Of a stretch of DNA of 64,000 nucleotides, positions 9,283-17,257 are shown piece after piece. How positions within the stretch are numbered: the first letter of the stretch is position 1; the number at the start of each line of letters is the position of its first letter. The DNA is from JACCYQ01 sp036675565 (lineage in GTDB: Bacteria; Bacteroidota; Bacteroidia; Chitinophagales; Chitinophagaceae). The stretch spans positions 13,748 through 77,747 of the forward strand of contig JAKFER010000302.1 of assembly GCA_036675565.1 (NCBI GenBank). Reading direction: 5' to 3'. Under the pieces are notes generated by a model that was given only the letters and a program-made list of their open reading frames with translations, had not been told where the DNA came from and did not search any database. The translations under genes and the position numbers were made by a program.

Positions 9283-11118
9283 ATGTGCGGAATTGTTGCT
9301 TACATCGGACCCCGTGAAGCTTACCCTATTATTTTAAAAGGACTAAAAAGACTCGAATACCGTGGTTACGACAGTGCCGGTGTTGCTTTATTAAACAGCG
9401 GATTAAAAGTATATAAAAAGAAAGGAAAGGTTGCCGACCTGGAAGAAACTTTAATTGGTAAAGATATGCATGCCAATGTTGGTATCGGTCATACCCGTTG
9501 GGCCACGCATGGCGAACCAAGCGATTGCAATGCACACCCGCATATGTCCCACAATGGCAAACTGGCAATGATCCATAACGGCATTATTGAAAATTATGCT
9601 CAGCTAAAGACTGAATTAATTAAAAAAGGATATGAATTCAAAAGTGATACGGATACGGAAGTATTATTGAATTTTATTGAAGATATCCTGCAAAATAATA
9701 ATTGTTCTCTCGAAGAAGCCGTACGTATTGCACTAAAAAGAATTGTTGGTGCATATGTTATTGTATTGATAGACCAGGATAACCCGGATACCTTGATCGC
9801 TGCCCGAAAAGGCAGTCCATTGGTGATTGGAATTGGAAAGGGTGAACATTTCTTAGCTTCCGATGCTTCACCGATCATTGAATATACCAAAGAAGTGGTT
9901 TATGTTAATGACTATGAAGTGGCCATTATTAAATCAGATGAACTGATATTAAAAAATCTCGGTAATGAAAGACAAACACCCTACATTACCAAGTTGGATA
10001 TGGAACTGGCCGCTATTGAAAAAGGTGGCTACGAACATTTTATGTTGAAAGAGATCTTTGAGCAGCCAAAAACCATATTCGATTGTTTACGTGGAAGACT
10101 GGATGCCCACGCTGGCACCATCACCATGAAAGGAATAGAAGAATATTCAGAGCAATTAAAAAATGCCAACCGGATTGTAATTGTTGCCTGCGGTACCAGC
10201 TGGCATGCCGGGCTTGTTGCGGAATATATTTTTGAAGAATTATGCAGGGTAAATGTGGAGGTGGAATATGCCTCTGAGTTCAGGTACCGAAACCCGGTAA
10301 TCAATAAAGGTGATGTAATTATTGCGATATCACAAAGTGGTGAAACGGCCGATACATTAGTGGCCATTGAAAATGCAAAAGAAAAAGGTGCCATCATCTT
10401 AGGTGTGGTGAATGTGGTAGGTTCCTCAATCGCAAGAGCTTCTCACGGTGGTGCCTATACGCATGCAGGCCCGGAAATCGGGGTGGCATCAACCAAGGCA
10501 TTTACTGCTCAATTAGTCATATTAGTGATGATCGCTTTGAAAGTTGGTTTTGAAAAAGGCACTATAGAAGAAAAAAGATATCGACAGTTACTGATAGACC
10601 TGGAGGCCATTCCGCAAAAAGTTGAAGTGGTTTTAAAAGACCATGAAAAAATTAAAGCTTTGGCAGAAAAATATAAGGATGCACCCGATTTCCTTTACCT
10701 GGGTCGTGGTTACAGTTTCCCCGTGGCACTGGAAGGTGCATTGAAGTTAAAAGAGATCTCTTACATACATGCTGAAGGATATCCCGCTGCTGAAATGAAA
10801 CATGGTCCTATCGCATTGGTTGACGAAAAACTCCCTGTTGTTTTTGTAGCTACTAAAGATGTTTATCATCAAAAAGTATTAAGCAATATGCAGGAAATAA
10901 AAGCTCGTAAGGGAAAAGTGATTGCTGTTATTACAGAAGGTGACACCCAAACGCCAACCATCACGAATGATTTAATGATCATTCCGGAAACAGATGAAAT
11001 CCTGGCGCCGATGTTAAGTGTAATTCCTTTACAGTTGTTGGCATATTATATTGGAATTGCTAAAGGCTGCGATGTAGATAAACCACGAAACCTCGCTAAG
11101 AGTGTAACCGTTGAATAA
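9283..11118 (+). CDS. glmS: Glutamine--fructose-6-phosphate aminotransferase (isomerizing)
   Basis: Makes glucosamine-6-phosphate from fructose-6-phosphate and glutamine, the entry to peptidoglycan and LPS amino sugars. The N-terminal class II glutaminase domain starts with the catalytic cysteine right after the initiator Met (MCGIVAYIG) and includes GIGHTRWATHGEPS. Two SIS sugar-isomerase domains follow (VACGTSWHAG...SQSGETADT, and YLGRGYSFPVALEGALKLKE). The conserved C-terminus KPRNLAKSVTVE is complete, and 611 residues is the usual length. The 140-base upstream region contains no glmS ribozyme core that I can recognise. The DUF4954 gene follows 50 bases later on the same strand. Confidence 0.98.
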   Translation: MCGIVAYIGPREAYPIILKGLKRLEYRGYDSAGVALLNSGLKVYKKKGKVADLEETLIGKDMHANVGIGHTRWATHGEPSDCNAHPHMSHNGKLAMIHNGIIENYAQLKTELIKKGYEFKSDTDTEVLLNFIEDILQNNNCSLEEAVRIALKRIVGAYVIVLIDQDNPDTLIAARKGSPLVIGIGKGEHFLASDASPIIEYTKEVVYVNDYEVAIIKSDELILKNLGNERQTPYITKLDMELAAIEKGGYEHFMLKEIFEQPKTIFDCLRGRLDAHAGTITMKGIEEYSEQLKNANRIVIVACGTSWHAGLVAEYIFEELCRVNVEVEYASEFRYRNPVINKGDVIIAISQSGETADTLVAIENAKEKGAIILGVVNVVGSSIARASHGGAYTHAGPEIGVASTKAFTAQLVILVMIALKVGFEKGTIEEKRYRQLLIDLEAIPQKVEVVLKDHEKIKALAEKYKDAPDFLYLGRGYSFPVALEGALKLKEISYIHAEGYPAAEMKHGPIALVDEKLPVVFVATKDVYHQKVLSNMQEIKARKGKVIAVITEGDTQTPTITNDLMIIPETDEILAPMLSVIPLQLLAYYIGIAKGCDVDKPRNLAKSVTVE

Positions 11119-11168
11119 TATTTTCATTTGTTGAAATACTGATTCTCAAAAACAACTTTCCTGTTGCT

Positions 11169-13379
11169 ATGAATGATATAAAAAAGCACCCGGTAAACCT
11201 GATTGGATATAATTTTATTCCCAATGAATTTTTACCAAAAGGCAAGGATGAATATCATCTCAGACATATACAAAATCGTAACGGGATTCAATACAGGCAT
11301 TTATCTGCTTATGAAATTGAAGTATTGGTTCGTAATAACAATACTTCTGATGATTGGAATAAATTGCTGGTGTCGGATGCTTTTGATCCCGAACTGGTAA
11401 AACATTGTAAGTTTTTTGGGTTGGTTCGCATCGGGAAACTGGAAGCATTTTTTCTGGAATACCACGCCATCCGTTTACCGGTCGGATTATATAACAGTAC
11501 GATTATCAGTTGCGATTTTGGCGATAATGTGGTAGTGAACAATGTCAATTATCTCTCACATTATATTATTGGCAATGAAGTGATCATTGCAAACGTGAAT
11601 GAATTGGCAACTTCCAATTATTCAAAATTCGGGAATGGAATTATTAAAGATGGTGAAAATGAAGCCAACCGGATTTGGGTAGAAGTATGTAATGAAAATG
11701 CAGGCAGAAAAATTATTCCTTTCAATGGTATGTTACCAGGTGATGCGCATCTCTGGTCTAAATACAGGGATAATACCGACCTGATGGAAAAGTTTAAAAT
11801 TTTTACGGCAAAGCAATTTGATAAACAGCGTGGTTATTATGGTAAGATTGGTGATAGAACGATTATTAAGAATTGTGCCATTATAAAAGATGTGTGGATT
11901 GGAAGTGATGCCTATATAAAAGGGGCTAATAAATTAAAAAACCTGACTATCAATTCTTCTCCTGAAGCCACATCTCAAATCGGAGAAGGTTGCGAATTGG
12001 TTAATGGAATCATTGGTTTTGGATGCAGGATATTTTATGGCGTTAAAGCAGTTCGGTTTGTACTGGCTTCGCATTCACAATTAAAATACGGAGCCAGGCT
12101 GATCAACTCCTACCTGGGTAACAATTCAACAATTTCCTGTTGCGAAGTTTTAAATTCATTGATCTTCCCTTCGCATGAACAGCATCATAACAACAGTTTT
12201 CTATGTGCGGCCCTCGTAATGGGACAGAGTAATATGGCCGCTGGTGCCACCATAGGATCAAATCATAACAGCCGTGGAGCCGATGGAGAAATTGTTGCTG
12301 CAAGGGGATTTTGGCCAGGACTCTGTGTTAGCTTAAAACACAATTCAAAGTTTGCCACATTTACGCTTATAGCTAAAGGTGACTACCCAGCGGAACTAAA
12401 CATTCCAATTCCATTTTCGCTTGTCAATAATGATGTCAGCAATAATTGCCTGGTCGTGATTCCTGCTTACTGGCAATTGTATAATATGTATGCACTGGCA
12501 CGGAATGCAACTAAATATGTTGAGAGAGACCGGCGGATTGATAAAACACAATTCATCGAATTCGACTTTTTGGCTCCGGACAGTGTGAATGAAATATTTG
12601 ACAGTATGAAGATGATGAAGGCCTTTACTGGTAAAGCCTATGCCCATAAAACTGGTAAGAAAATAAAGGAAATGGATTTTATTTCAACAGGCGAGAAATT
12701 ATTGGAATCAAAGGATTTTATGGTAAATGAATTAGTGATAGAGGCTGAAGGATTTGAAAATAGCAGGAGACCAACCATTTTACAAAAAACATTACCATCC
12801 TACCATGTATTTAAAGACATGATTATTTTTTATGGGGTTTCACAATTACTGGAACATATCCGGGAACATAAAACAAATTCTTTAAAAAGTTTAATGGAAG
12901 AAGTACCTGCAAAACCAAAACGAAATAGCTGGCTTAACATTGGAGGACAATTGATACCGGAAAATGCAGTCAATACTTTGCTGAAGGATATTTCTTCAGG
13001 AAAAATAAAAAGCTGGCAGCAGGTTCATGCATATTATAAGAAACAATCAGATGCTTATCCTGCACAAAAAATGCAGCATGCATTTGCTTCCTTGCTTGAG
13101 GTTTTAAACCTGGAAGCTTCGCAAATAGATGATAAAGTGTTCACCAACTTATTAAAACAAGCCGTAAAAACAAAAGAATGGATGGTTAATAATATTTATG
13201 AATCCAGGGCTAAAGATTACCAAAACGAGTTTAGGAAGATGATATACAATAACCAGGAAGAGATGGAACAAGTAATAGGTAAATTGGATGATAATGCCTT
13301 CATAGAATCACAAAAGATCGAATTGAAAAATTATAAAGCCCTGGTCAATGATGTATTGAAGAAATTCAAACTGAAATAA
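11169..13379 (+). CDS. DUF4954 family protein (hexapeptide-repeat, left-handed beta-helix)
   Basis: A 736-residue protein of the Bacteroidota family DUF4954; I recognise the N-terminal YRHLSAYEIEVLVRNNNTSDDW...VSDAFDPELV signature. From about residue 75 to 400 there are many short turns with isoleucine/valine/asparagine spacing (for example YYGKIGDRTIIKNCAIIKDVWIG), which suggest a left-handed beta-helix as in nucleotide-sugar acyl- and pyrophosphorylases. The C-terminal 300 residues are helical and charged. Biochemical function is unknown. Its place directly behind glmS on the same strand, and the hexapeptide fold shared with GlmU, fit a link to amino-sugar metabolism, but this is inference. 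No signal peptide or membrane segment is seen, so it is cytosolic. Confidence 0.85.
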   Translation: MNDIKKHPVNLIGYNFIPNEFLPKGKDEYHLRHIQNRNGIQYRHLSAYEIEVLVRNNNTSDDWNKLLVSDAFDPELVKHCKFFGLVRIGKLEAFFLEYHAIRLPVGLYNSTIISCDFGDNVVVNNVNYLSHYIIGNEVIIANVNELATSNYSKFGNGIIKDGENEANRIWVEVCNENAGRKIIPFNGMLPGDAHLWSKYRDNTDLMEKFKIFTAKQFDKQRGYYGKIGDRTIIKNCAIIKDVWIGSDAYIKGANKLKNLTINSSPEATSQIGEGCELVNGIIGFGCRIFYGVKAVRFVLASHSQLKYGARLINSYLGNNSTISCCEVLNSLIFPSHEQHHNNSFLCAALVMGQSNMAAGATIGSNHNSRGADGEIVAARGFWPGLCVSLKHNSKFATFTLIAKGDYPAELNIPIPFSLVNNDVSNNCLVVIPAYWQLYNMYALARNATKYVERDRRIDKTQFIEFDFLAPDSVNEIFDSMKMMKAFTGKAYAHKTGKKIKEMDFISTGEKLLESKDFMVNELVIEAEGFENSRRPTILQKTLPSYHVFKDMIIFYGVSQLLEHIREHKTNSLKSLMEEVPAKPKRNSWLNIGGQLIPENAVNTLLKDISSGKIKSWQQVHAYYKKQSDAYPAQKMQHAFASLLEVLNLEASQIDDKVFTNLLKQAVKTKEWMVNNIYESRAKDYQNEFRKMIYNNQEEMEQVIGKLDDNAFIESQKIELKNYKALVNDVLKKFKLK

Positions 13380-13390
13380 AAATCATAAAA

Positions 13391-13420
13391 AAATCCCCGC
13401 ATAAAACGGGGATTTTTTTT
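13391..13420. terminator. Bidirectional intrinsic terminator
   Basis: The inverted repeat AAATCCCCG / CGGGGATTT has a seven-base loop and is flanked by an A-run on the left and a T-run on the right. It can end the glmS-DUF4954 unit on the plus strand and the small lipoprotein gene on the minus strand. Confidence 0.85.
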
Positions 13421-13433
13421 TGCTCATTCAATA

Positions 13434-13616
13434 TTAAAGTTGTGTTGTATCTGTTGTTAAAACAGTAGTATCAACCATGTTCGTTGTATCCATTGGAGCA
13501 ACAACAGTAGTATCAGTCATAATAGTGGTGCTGTCAGTAACTTCTGTGGTTTCAGATTCATTGTTGCAGGCTACTAATAAACCGGCGATAGCCAGCATTC
13601 CAAAAAATTTTTTCAT
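13434..13616 (-). CDS. Small Thr/Asp-rich lipoprotein
   Basis: A 60-residue product. The N-terminus MKKFFGMLAIAGLLVACNN is a lipoprotein signal with lipobox LVAC and Asn after the cysteine. The mature part is only about 43 residues and consists almost wholly of Thr, Asp, Val and Met in loose repeats of DTT (TDSTTIMTDTTVV...MDTTNMVDTTVLTTDTTQL). I chose this ATG because the longer open frame upstream would bury the signal peptide inside the protein and runs into der. Function is unknown; such short low-complexity lipoproteins are common in Chitinophagaceae. It is downstream of der on the same strand, 82 bases away, and ends at the bidirectional terminator. Confidence 0.75.
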   Translation of the reverse strand: MKKFFGMLAIAGLLVACNNESETTEVTDSTTIMTDTTVVAPMDTTNMVDTTVLTTDTTQL

Positions 13617-13698
13617 TGTGTTGTGTTTAGGTTTTGTTAACAAATTGCCCGCAAAGTTAACAGGTTCAATGAGTTTTCCAAATCTTAATAAATGAATT

Positions 13699-15009
13699 TT
13701 ACTTTTTCCTGAAAAACAAACGGATAGGAACACCAGAGAAATTAAAATTCTCTCTAAGTTTATTTTCAAGATAATTTTTATATGGCTGTTTTATGTCATC
13801 AGGGAAATTGCAGAAAAATGCAAACGATGGAACTGCGGTTGGTAACTGTGTGACAAACTTAATCTTAACGGCATGTCCCCTTACTACGGGTGGATGATGC
13901 GTTTCAATAGCCTTCAACATCGCAGTATTCAGTTTCGAAGTGGGCACTTTACGAATCCTGTTATCATACACTTCAAGAGCCATTTCGATGGCTTTGAAAA
14001 TCCTGGTCTTTTCAGTTGCAGAAATAAAAACCACCGGCACATCAGAAAAGGGCTCAAGTCTCTCTTTTAATTTCTTTTCATAATCCCGGGCGGTGTTGGT
14101 CTCTTTATCCATCAGATCCCATTTGTTTACCAAAACAACTACTCCCTTTCCTTTTTTAGTTGCCATGCTGAAGATACTAAGGTCCTGCGCTGCAACTCCT
14201 TTTTCCGCATCAATCAGTAACATGCAAACATCTGCTTCATCCAATGCTTTGATGGCGCGGATAACGGAATAGAACTCGAGATCCTCGTGAACCTTTGCTT
14301 TACGCCTGATACCTGCGGTATCAATCAGGATAAAATCTTTATTGAATAAATTATAACGGGTATCAATAGTGTCTCTCGTTGTTCCGGCAATATCGCTGAC
14401 GATGGTACGCTCCTGCCCGATCAATGCATTTAACAGGGATGATTTCCCTGTATTAGGTTGACCAATGATAGCAATACGCGGAACGGATTGTACATCTTCA
14501 TCTTCCTTCTCTTCCGGTATAAGTGCAGTTAAATCATCTAACAACTCACCCGTACCACTACCCGAAATCGATGAAAGAAAAAATACTTTATCAAATCCCA
14601 GGCTATAAAATTCATTGGCTTCCAAAAGCCTTTCATGATTATCAACTTTATTCACCACCAGGTAAACCGGTTTTTTGGAACGTCGTAACATGTCTGCCAT
14701 CGCATCATCCAGGTTGGTAATACCTGTAGCAACATCTACCATAAAAATGATGGCATGTGCTTCTTCAATAGCAATGGCAACCTGTTTCCGAATTTCTCTT
14801 TCAAATACATCCTGGCTATCCGGCACAAATCCTCCTGTGTCAATGACATTAAAAGTTTTACCATTCCAATCGGCTACACCGTATTGGCGATCTCTCGTAA
14901 CACCACTGATATCATCCACAATCGCCTTTCTTTGTTCAAGCATCCGATTGAAAAAAGTACTCTTCCCCACGTTTGGCCGGCCGGTTATGGCCACTGTAAA
15001 TCCACTCAT
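13699..15009 (-). CDS. der: Ribosome biogenesis GTPase Der (EngA)
   Basis: Tandem GTPase needed for assembly of the 50S subunit. The first G domain has GRPNVGKST (residues 10-18), DTGG and NKVD. The second has GQPNTGKSS, DTAGIRRKAKV and NKWDL. A C-terminal KH-like domain (about 350-436) follows with the family motif HHPPVVRGHAVKIKFVTQ. The length of 436 residues is typical. It lies 19 bases downstream of era, so the two ribosome-assembly GTPases appear to form one operon, an arrangement I consider characteristic of this lineage. Confidence 0.97.
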   Translation of the reverse strand: MSGFTVAITGRPNVGKSTFFNRMLEQRKAIVDDISGVTRDRQYGVADWNGKTFNVIDTGGFVPDSQDVFEREIRKQVAIAIEEAHAIIFMVDVATGITNLDDAMADMLRRSKKPVYLVVNKVDNHERLLEANEFYSLGFDKVFFLSSISGSGTGELLDDLTALIPEEKEDEDVQSVPRIAIIGQPNTGKSSLLNALIGQERTIVSDIAGTTRDTIDTRYNLFNKDFILIDTAGIRRKAKVHEDLEFYSVIRAIKALDEADVCMLLIDAEKGVAAQDLSIFSMATKKGKGVVVLVNKWDLMDKETNTARDYEKKLKERLEPFSDVPVVFISATEKTRIFKAIEMALEVYDNRIRKVPTSKLNTAMLKAIETHHPPVVRGHAVKIKFVTQLPTAVPSFAFFCNFPDDIKQPYKNYLENKLRENFNFSGVPIRLFFRKK

Positions 15010-15028
15010 TTTATCTGCTTAATTTGTA

Positions 15029-15892
15029 TTAATAACCATATTCTCTTAAGTGTGTTTCATTCTCACGCCATTTCGGCCGCACCTTAACGAATAATTCAAG
15101 GAATACTTTCTGACCAAGGAATTTTTCTATTTCTTTCCTGGCCTCCGTTCCTATTTTTTTAATTTTTGAACCACGCTCACCCAGGATAATTCCTTTTTGT
15201 GTTTCGCGGTTTACTATAATATTAGCGCTGATTTTAACCAACGTTGTTTTCTCTTTGAATTCATGTACCAACACCGTAGAATGATAAGGAATTTCTTCAT
15301 CGGTATTTTCATAAATCTTTTCCCGTATCAGTTCGCCCACAAAAAAACGGGTTGGCAGATCTGTAACATTATCCTCATCAAAAAACGGTTCACCTTCAGG
15401 AAGAAATTGCAGGATGCTCTCCATCAATTCCTTTAACCCCAATCGTTGTAAAGCAGAAATTTTAATTACATTTTTACAATAAGGGCGGGCTTTGAAAAAT
15501 TCAACAGCTTCTTCTACATTCTTCCTCGCCTTATCAACTTTATTTAAAAGAACAATGGCCGGAACATTCAATTTAAGCGCCGTGAAAATTTCGTCATTTA
15601 ACTGCCAGTCATCATTGATATCTAACAATAACAAAGCAACATCAGCGTCTTCCAGTGAACCTTTAACCGCCTGCATCATTTTTTCATGCAACTTGTATTT
15701 GGGTTCAATAATTCCGGGAGTATCTGAAAAAATTACCTGGTAATCTTTTTCAGTTAGAATTCCTTTGATGCGGTGACGGGTGGTTTGCACTTTCGGAGAA
15801 ACGATAGCCAGTTTTTCTCCCATTAAAGCATTTAACAAAGTGCTTTTGCCAGCATTGGGCCTACCGAAAATATTTACAAAACCAACTTTCAT
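15029..15892 (-). CDS. era: GTPase Era
   Basis: GTPase and RNA-binding protein for 30S maturation and 16S rRNA 3'-end processing. The G domain shows GRPNAGKST (residues 10-18), TTRHRIKGI (switch I), DTPG and NKVD. The C-terminal KH domain contains IIVNRETQKGIILGERGSKIKKIG, shown here in part only as ILGERGSKIKKIG. At 287 residues it is normal. I chose the ATG giving MKVGFVNIFGRPN because the upstream open frame adds only eight residues without similarity. A TAnnTTTG box overlapped by a perfect palindrome lies just upstream and may control the era-der operon. Confidence 0.97.
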   Translation of the reverse strand: MKVGFVNIFGRPNAGKSTLLNALMGEKLAIVSPKVQTTRHRIKGILTEKDYQVIFSDTPGIIEPKYKLHEKMMQAVKGSLEDADVALLLLDINDDWQLNDEIFTALKLNVPAIVLLNKVDKARKNVEEAVEFFKARPYCKNVIKISALQRLGLKELMESILQFLPEGEPFFDEDNVTDLPTRFFVGELIREKIYENTDEEIPYHSTVLVHEFKEKTTLVKISANIIVNRETQKGIILGERGSKIKKIGTEARKEIEKFLGQKVFLELFVKVRPKWRENETHLREYGY

Positions 15893-15913
15893 TTTAACAA
15901 TTCTTATGACACA

Positions 15914-15936
15914 CAAAAATAAAACACGGTGTTTTA
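15914..15936 (-). promoter_or_regulatory. Putative era-der promoter with overlapping palindrome
   Basis: On the minus strand TATTTTTG (15914-15921) matches the -7 consensus, about 21 bases before the era ATG. A perfect inverted repeat, TAAAACAC-G-GTGTTTTA (15920-15936), overlaps the box by two bases and extends upstream into the spacer, a normal position for a repressor operator. No known regulator is assigned. Confidence 0.4.
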
Positions 15937-15994
15937 TCTGGTGCTGGCGATCTAATTGATTTTAAATAAGCATCATTTAAATCACTCCAAAAAT

Positions 15995-16016
15995 AAAAAA
16001 CCCCGCTTTTGCGGGG
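15995..16016 (-). terminator. Intrinsic terminator of the initiator tRNA gene
   Basis: On the minus strand CCCCGC-AAAA-GCGGGG is followed by a run of six T, seven bases after the tRNA 3' end. Confidence 0.85.
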
Positions 16017-16022
16017 GCTTTG

Positions 16023-16094
<72 letters not shown>

Positions 16095-16156
16095 ATGTGG
16101 ATGGCAAAGATAAAGTCACTGACCTTACCGGCCAAACTAATTTGTAAAATGTTTTC

Positions 16157-16876
16157 TTAAGATCGTTTTTTGATACTGCTTGCACCACTCGTACGAACTT
16201 CAACAACATTACCCGTTCCCTTGTATCCAATATCACTTGCACCGCTGGCTTTTGCATTCAATTCCTTATTAACCGTGACCTGTACACTGCTGGCTCCTGA
16301 TGCATCGGCTATGCAATAACTGGTTTCCAGGTCATACCCTTTATAATCACTGGCACCGCTGGCTGATACATTTAAATTTTCAACAACACCATTTAAAGTA
16401 ATATCTGAAGCACCATTCAAATTAACTTCTAAAAATTTCGCAGTGATTTTTCCTTTCAGATCACTGGCTCCTGATAAACGAATCTTTAATTTATCGGCGC
16501 TTAATTCATTCATGACCTTAACATTGCATGCTCCACTGACTGATAATTGTTCAAGAGTTTTAAATGAAACGTATGCCTTCAAATTCATTTTATTATTTTT
16601 CAATCCTTTCCAGAAACTTTTATCTCCATTGAATTCTATATGAAGCGTTCCATTCTCAACACGAGTGGTTATTTTATCCCGGAATTCAGGTTCTGATGCA
16701 CTGACGGCAACCGCATTTTCATTTCCCTGTGACAAGTAAACATCAAATGCATTTGAAACATCGATCCTGGTAAATTCACCAACGTTACGCGGCTGGGCAT
16801 TGGCATCATTAATAACATCCTGCGCACTGGCAAAAAAACTGATAAAAAGAAATGAAAAAAGAATTGAATATTTCAT
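16157..16876 (-). CDS. Secreted head-GIN domain protein (DUF2807)
   Basis: A 239-residue exported protein: signal peptide MKYSILFSFLFISFFASAQ, then a head-GIN domain (DUF2807), annotated in databases as a putative auto-transporter adhesin head. The C-terminal two thirds contain a repeated LSGASD / NGASD / ASGASD / TSGASS motif every 17-25 residues, the regular turns of a right-handed beta-helix-like stack. VGEFTRIDVSNAFDVYLSQG near the N-terminus is the family signature. No autotransporter barrel is present, so the adhesin label should not be taken literally; function is unknown. It is transcribed towards the initiator tRNA, 62 bases away. Confidence 0.88.
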   Translation of the reverse strand: MKYSILFSFLFISFFASAQDVINDANAQPRNVGEFTRIDVSNAFDVYLSQGNENAVAVSASEPEFRDKITTRVENGTLHIEFNGDKSFWKGLKNNKMNLKAYVSFKTLEQLSVSGACNVKVMNELSADKLKIRLSGASDLKGKITAKFLEVNLNGASDITLNGVVENLNVSASGASDYKGYDLETSYCIADASGASSVQVTVNKELNAKASGASDIGYKGTGNVVEVRTSGASSIKKRS

Positions 16877-17055
16877 ATGTTTTTTTTTAAATTTTTTCTA
16901 GTCATAAAGAATTCGCCTAAAATCATCCCGGTTGATGATAAGTTCTCAAGGCTCATTTCATGACAAATCGATTATAAGTTTTTAAATAAATTGGCTTGTT
17001 TGTGTGTATGACGATGAGCTGATTAAAATGTTACAATTCTCCAAAAATTCTTCTT

Positions 17056-17063
17056 TAACTTTG
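17056..17063 (+). promoter_or_regulatory. Putative -7 promoter box of the TPP-controlled receptor gene
   Basis: TAACTTTG matches TAnnTTTG and lies about 30 bases before the riboswitch, the expected position for a promoter whose transcript carries the whole aptamer. The rest of the 370-base gap before it (16877-17055) shows nothing else I can support. Confidence 0.5.
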
Positions 17064-17094
17064 CATCGTTAAATTTATTTTCAAATTTTTCAGT

Positions 17095-17178
17095 GTTTCC
17101 CGGGGTGCTTCTTTCCCAAGATTGAGGCTGAGATTAAACCCGTAGAACCTGATCAGGGTAATGCCTGCGCAGGGAAGG
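17095..17178 (+). ncRNA. TPP riboswitch (THI element)
   Basis: The conserved thiamine pyrophosphate aptamer segments occur in order: GGGGTGC, GGCTGAGA (pyrimidine-binding bulge), ACCCGTAGAACCTGATC, GGGTAATGCC and GCGCAGGGAA. P1 pairs TTCCC (17097-17101) with GGGAA (17172-17176). It lies in the leader of the TonB-dependent receptor gene, so binding of TPP should lower production of the receptor. Confidence 0.97.
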
Positions 17179-17257
17179 TTCAACAATTATTCCTTCTATT
17201 CCTGTAACTGCATTTCCCTCTCATTTTAAATCTTTTAAATTATTAAAAATGAAGAGG
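17171..17257 (+). promoter_or_regulatory. Predicted translational expression platform of the TPP riboswitch
   Basis: CCTCTCATTTT (17217-17227) can pair with AAAATGAAGAGG (17246-17257), an 11-base-pair helix with one bulged A that contains the receptor's ATG (17249-17251). Alternatively AGGGAA (17171-17176), the 3' side of aptamer P1, can pair with TTCCCT (17214-17219), which breaks that helix. TPP binding holds AGGGAA in P1 and would leave the start codon masked. This is inference from pairing only. Confidence 0.55.

Noticed and set aside
13477..13566. Short-period repeat in the small lipoprotein gene
   Set aside because: The ACA/TGT-rich repeat is explained by the DTT-rich coding sequence and is not a CRISPR or satellite array.
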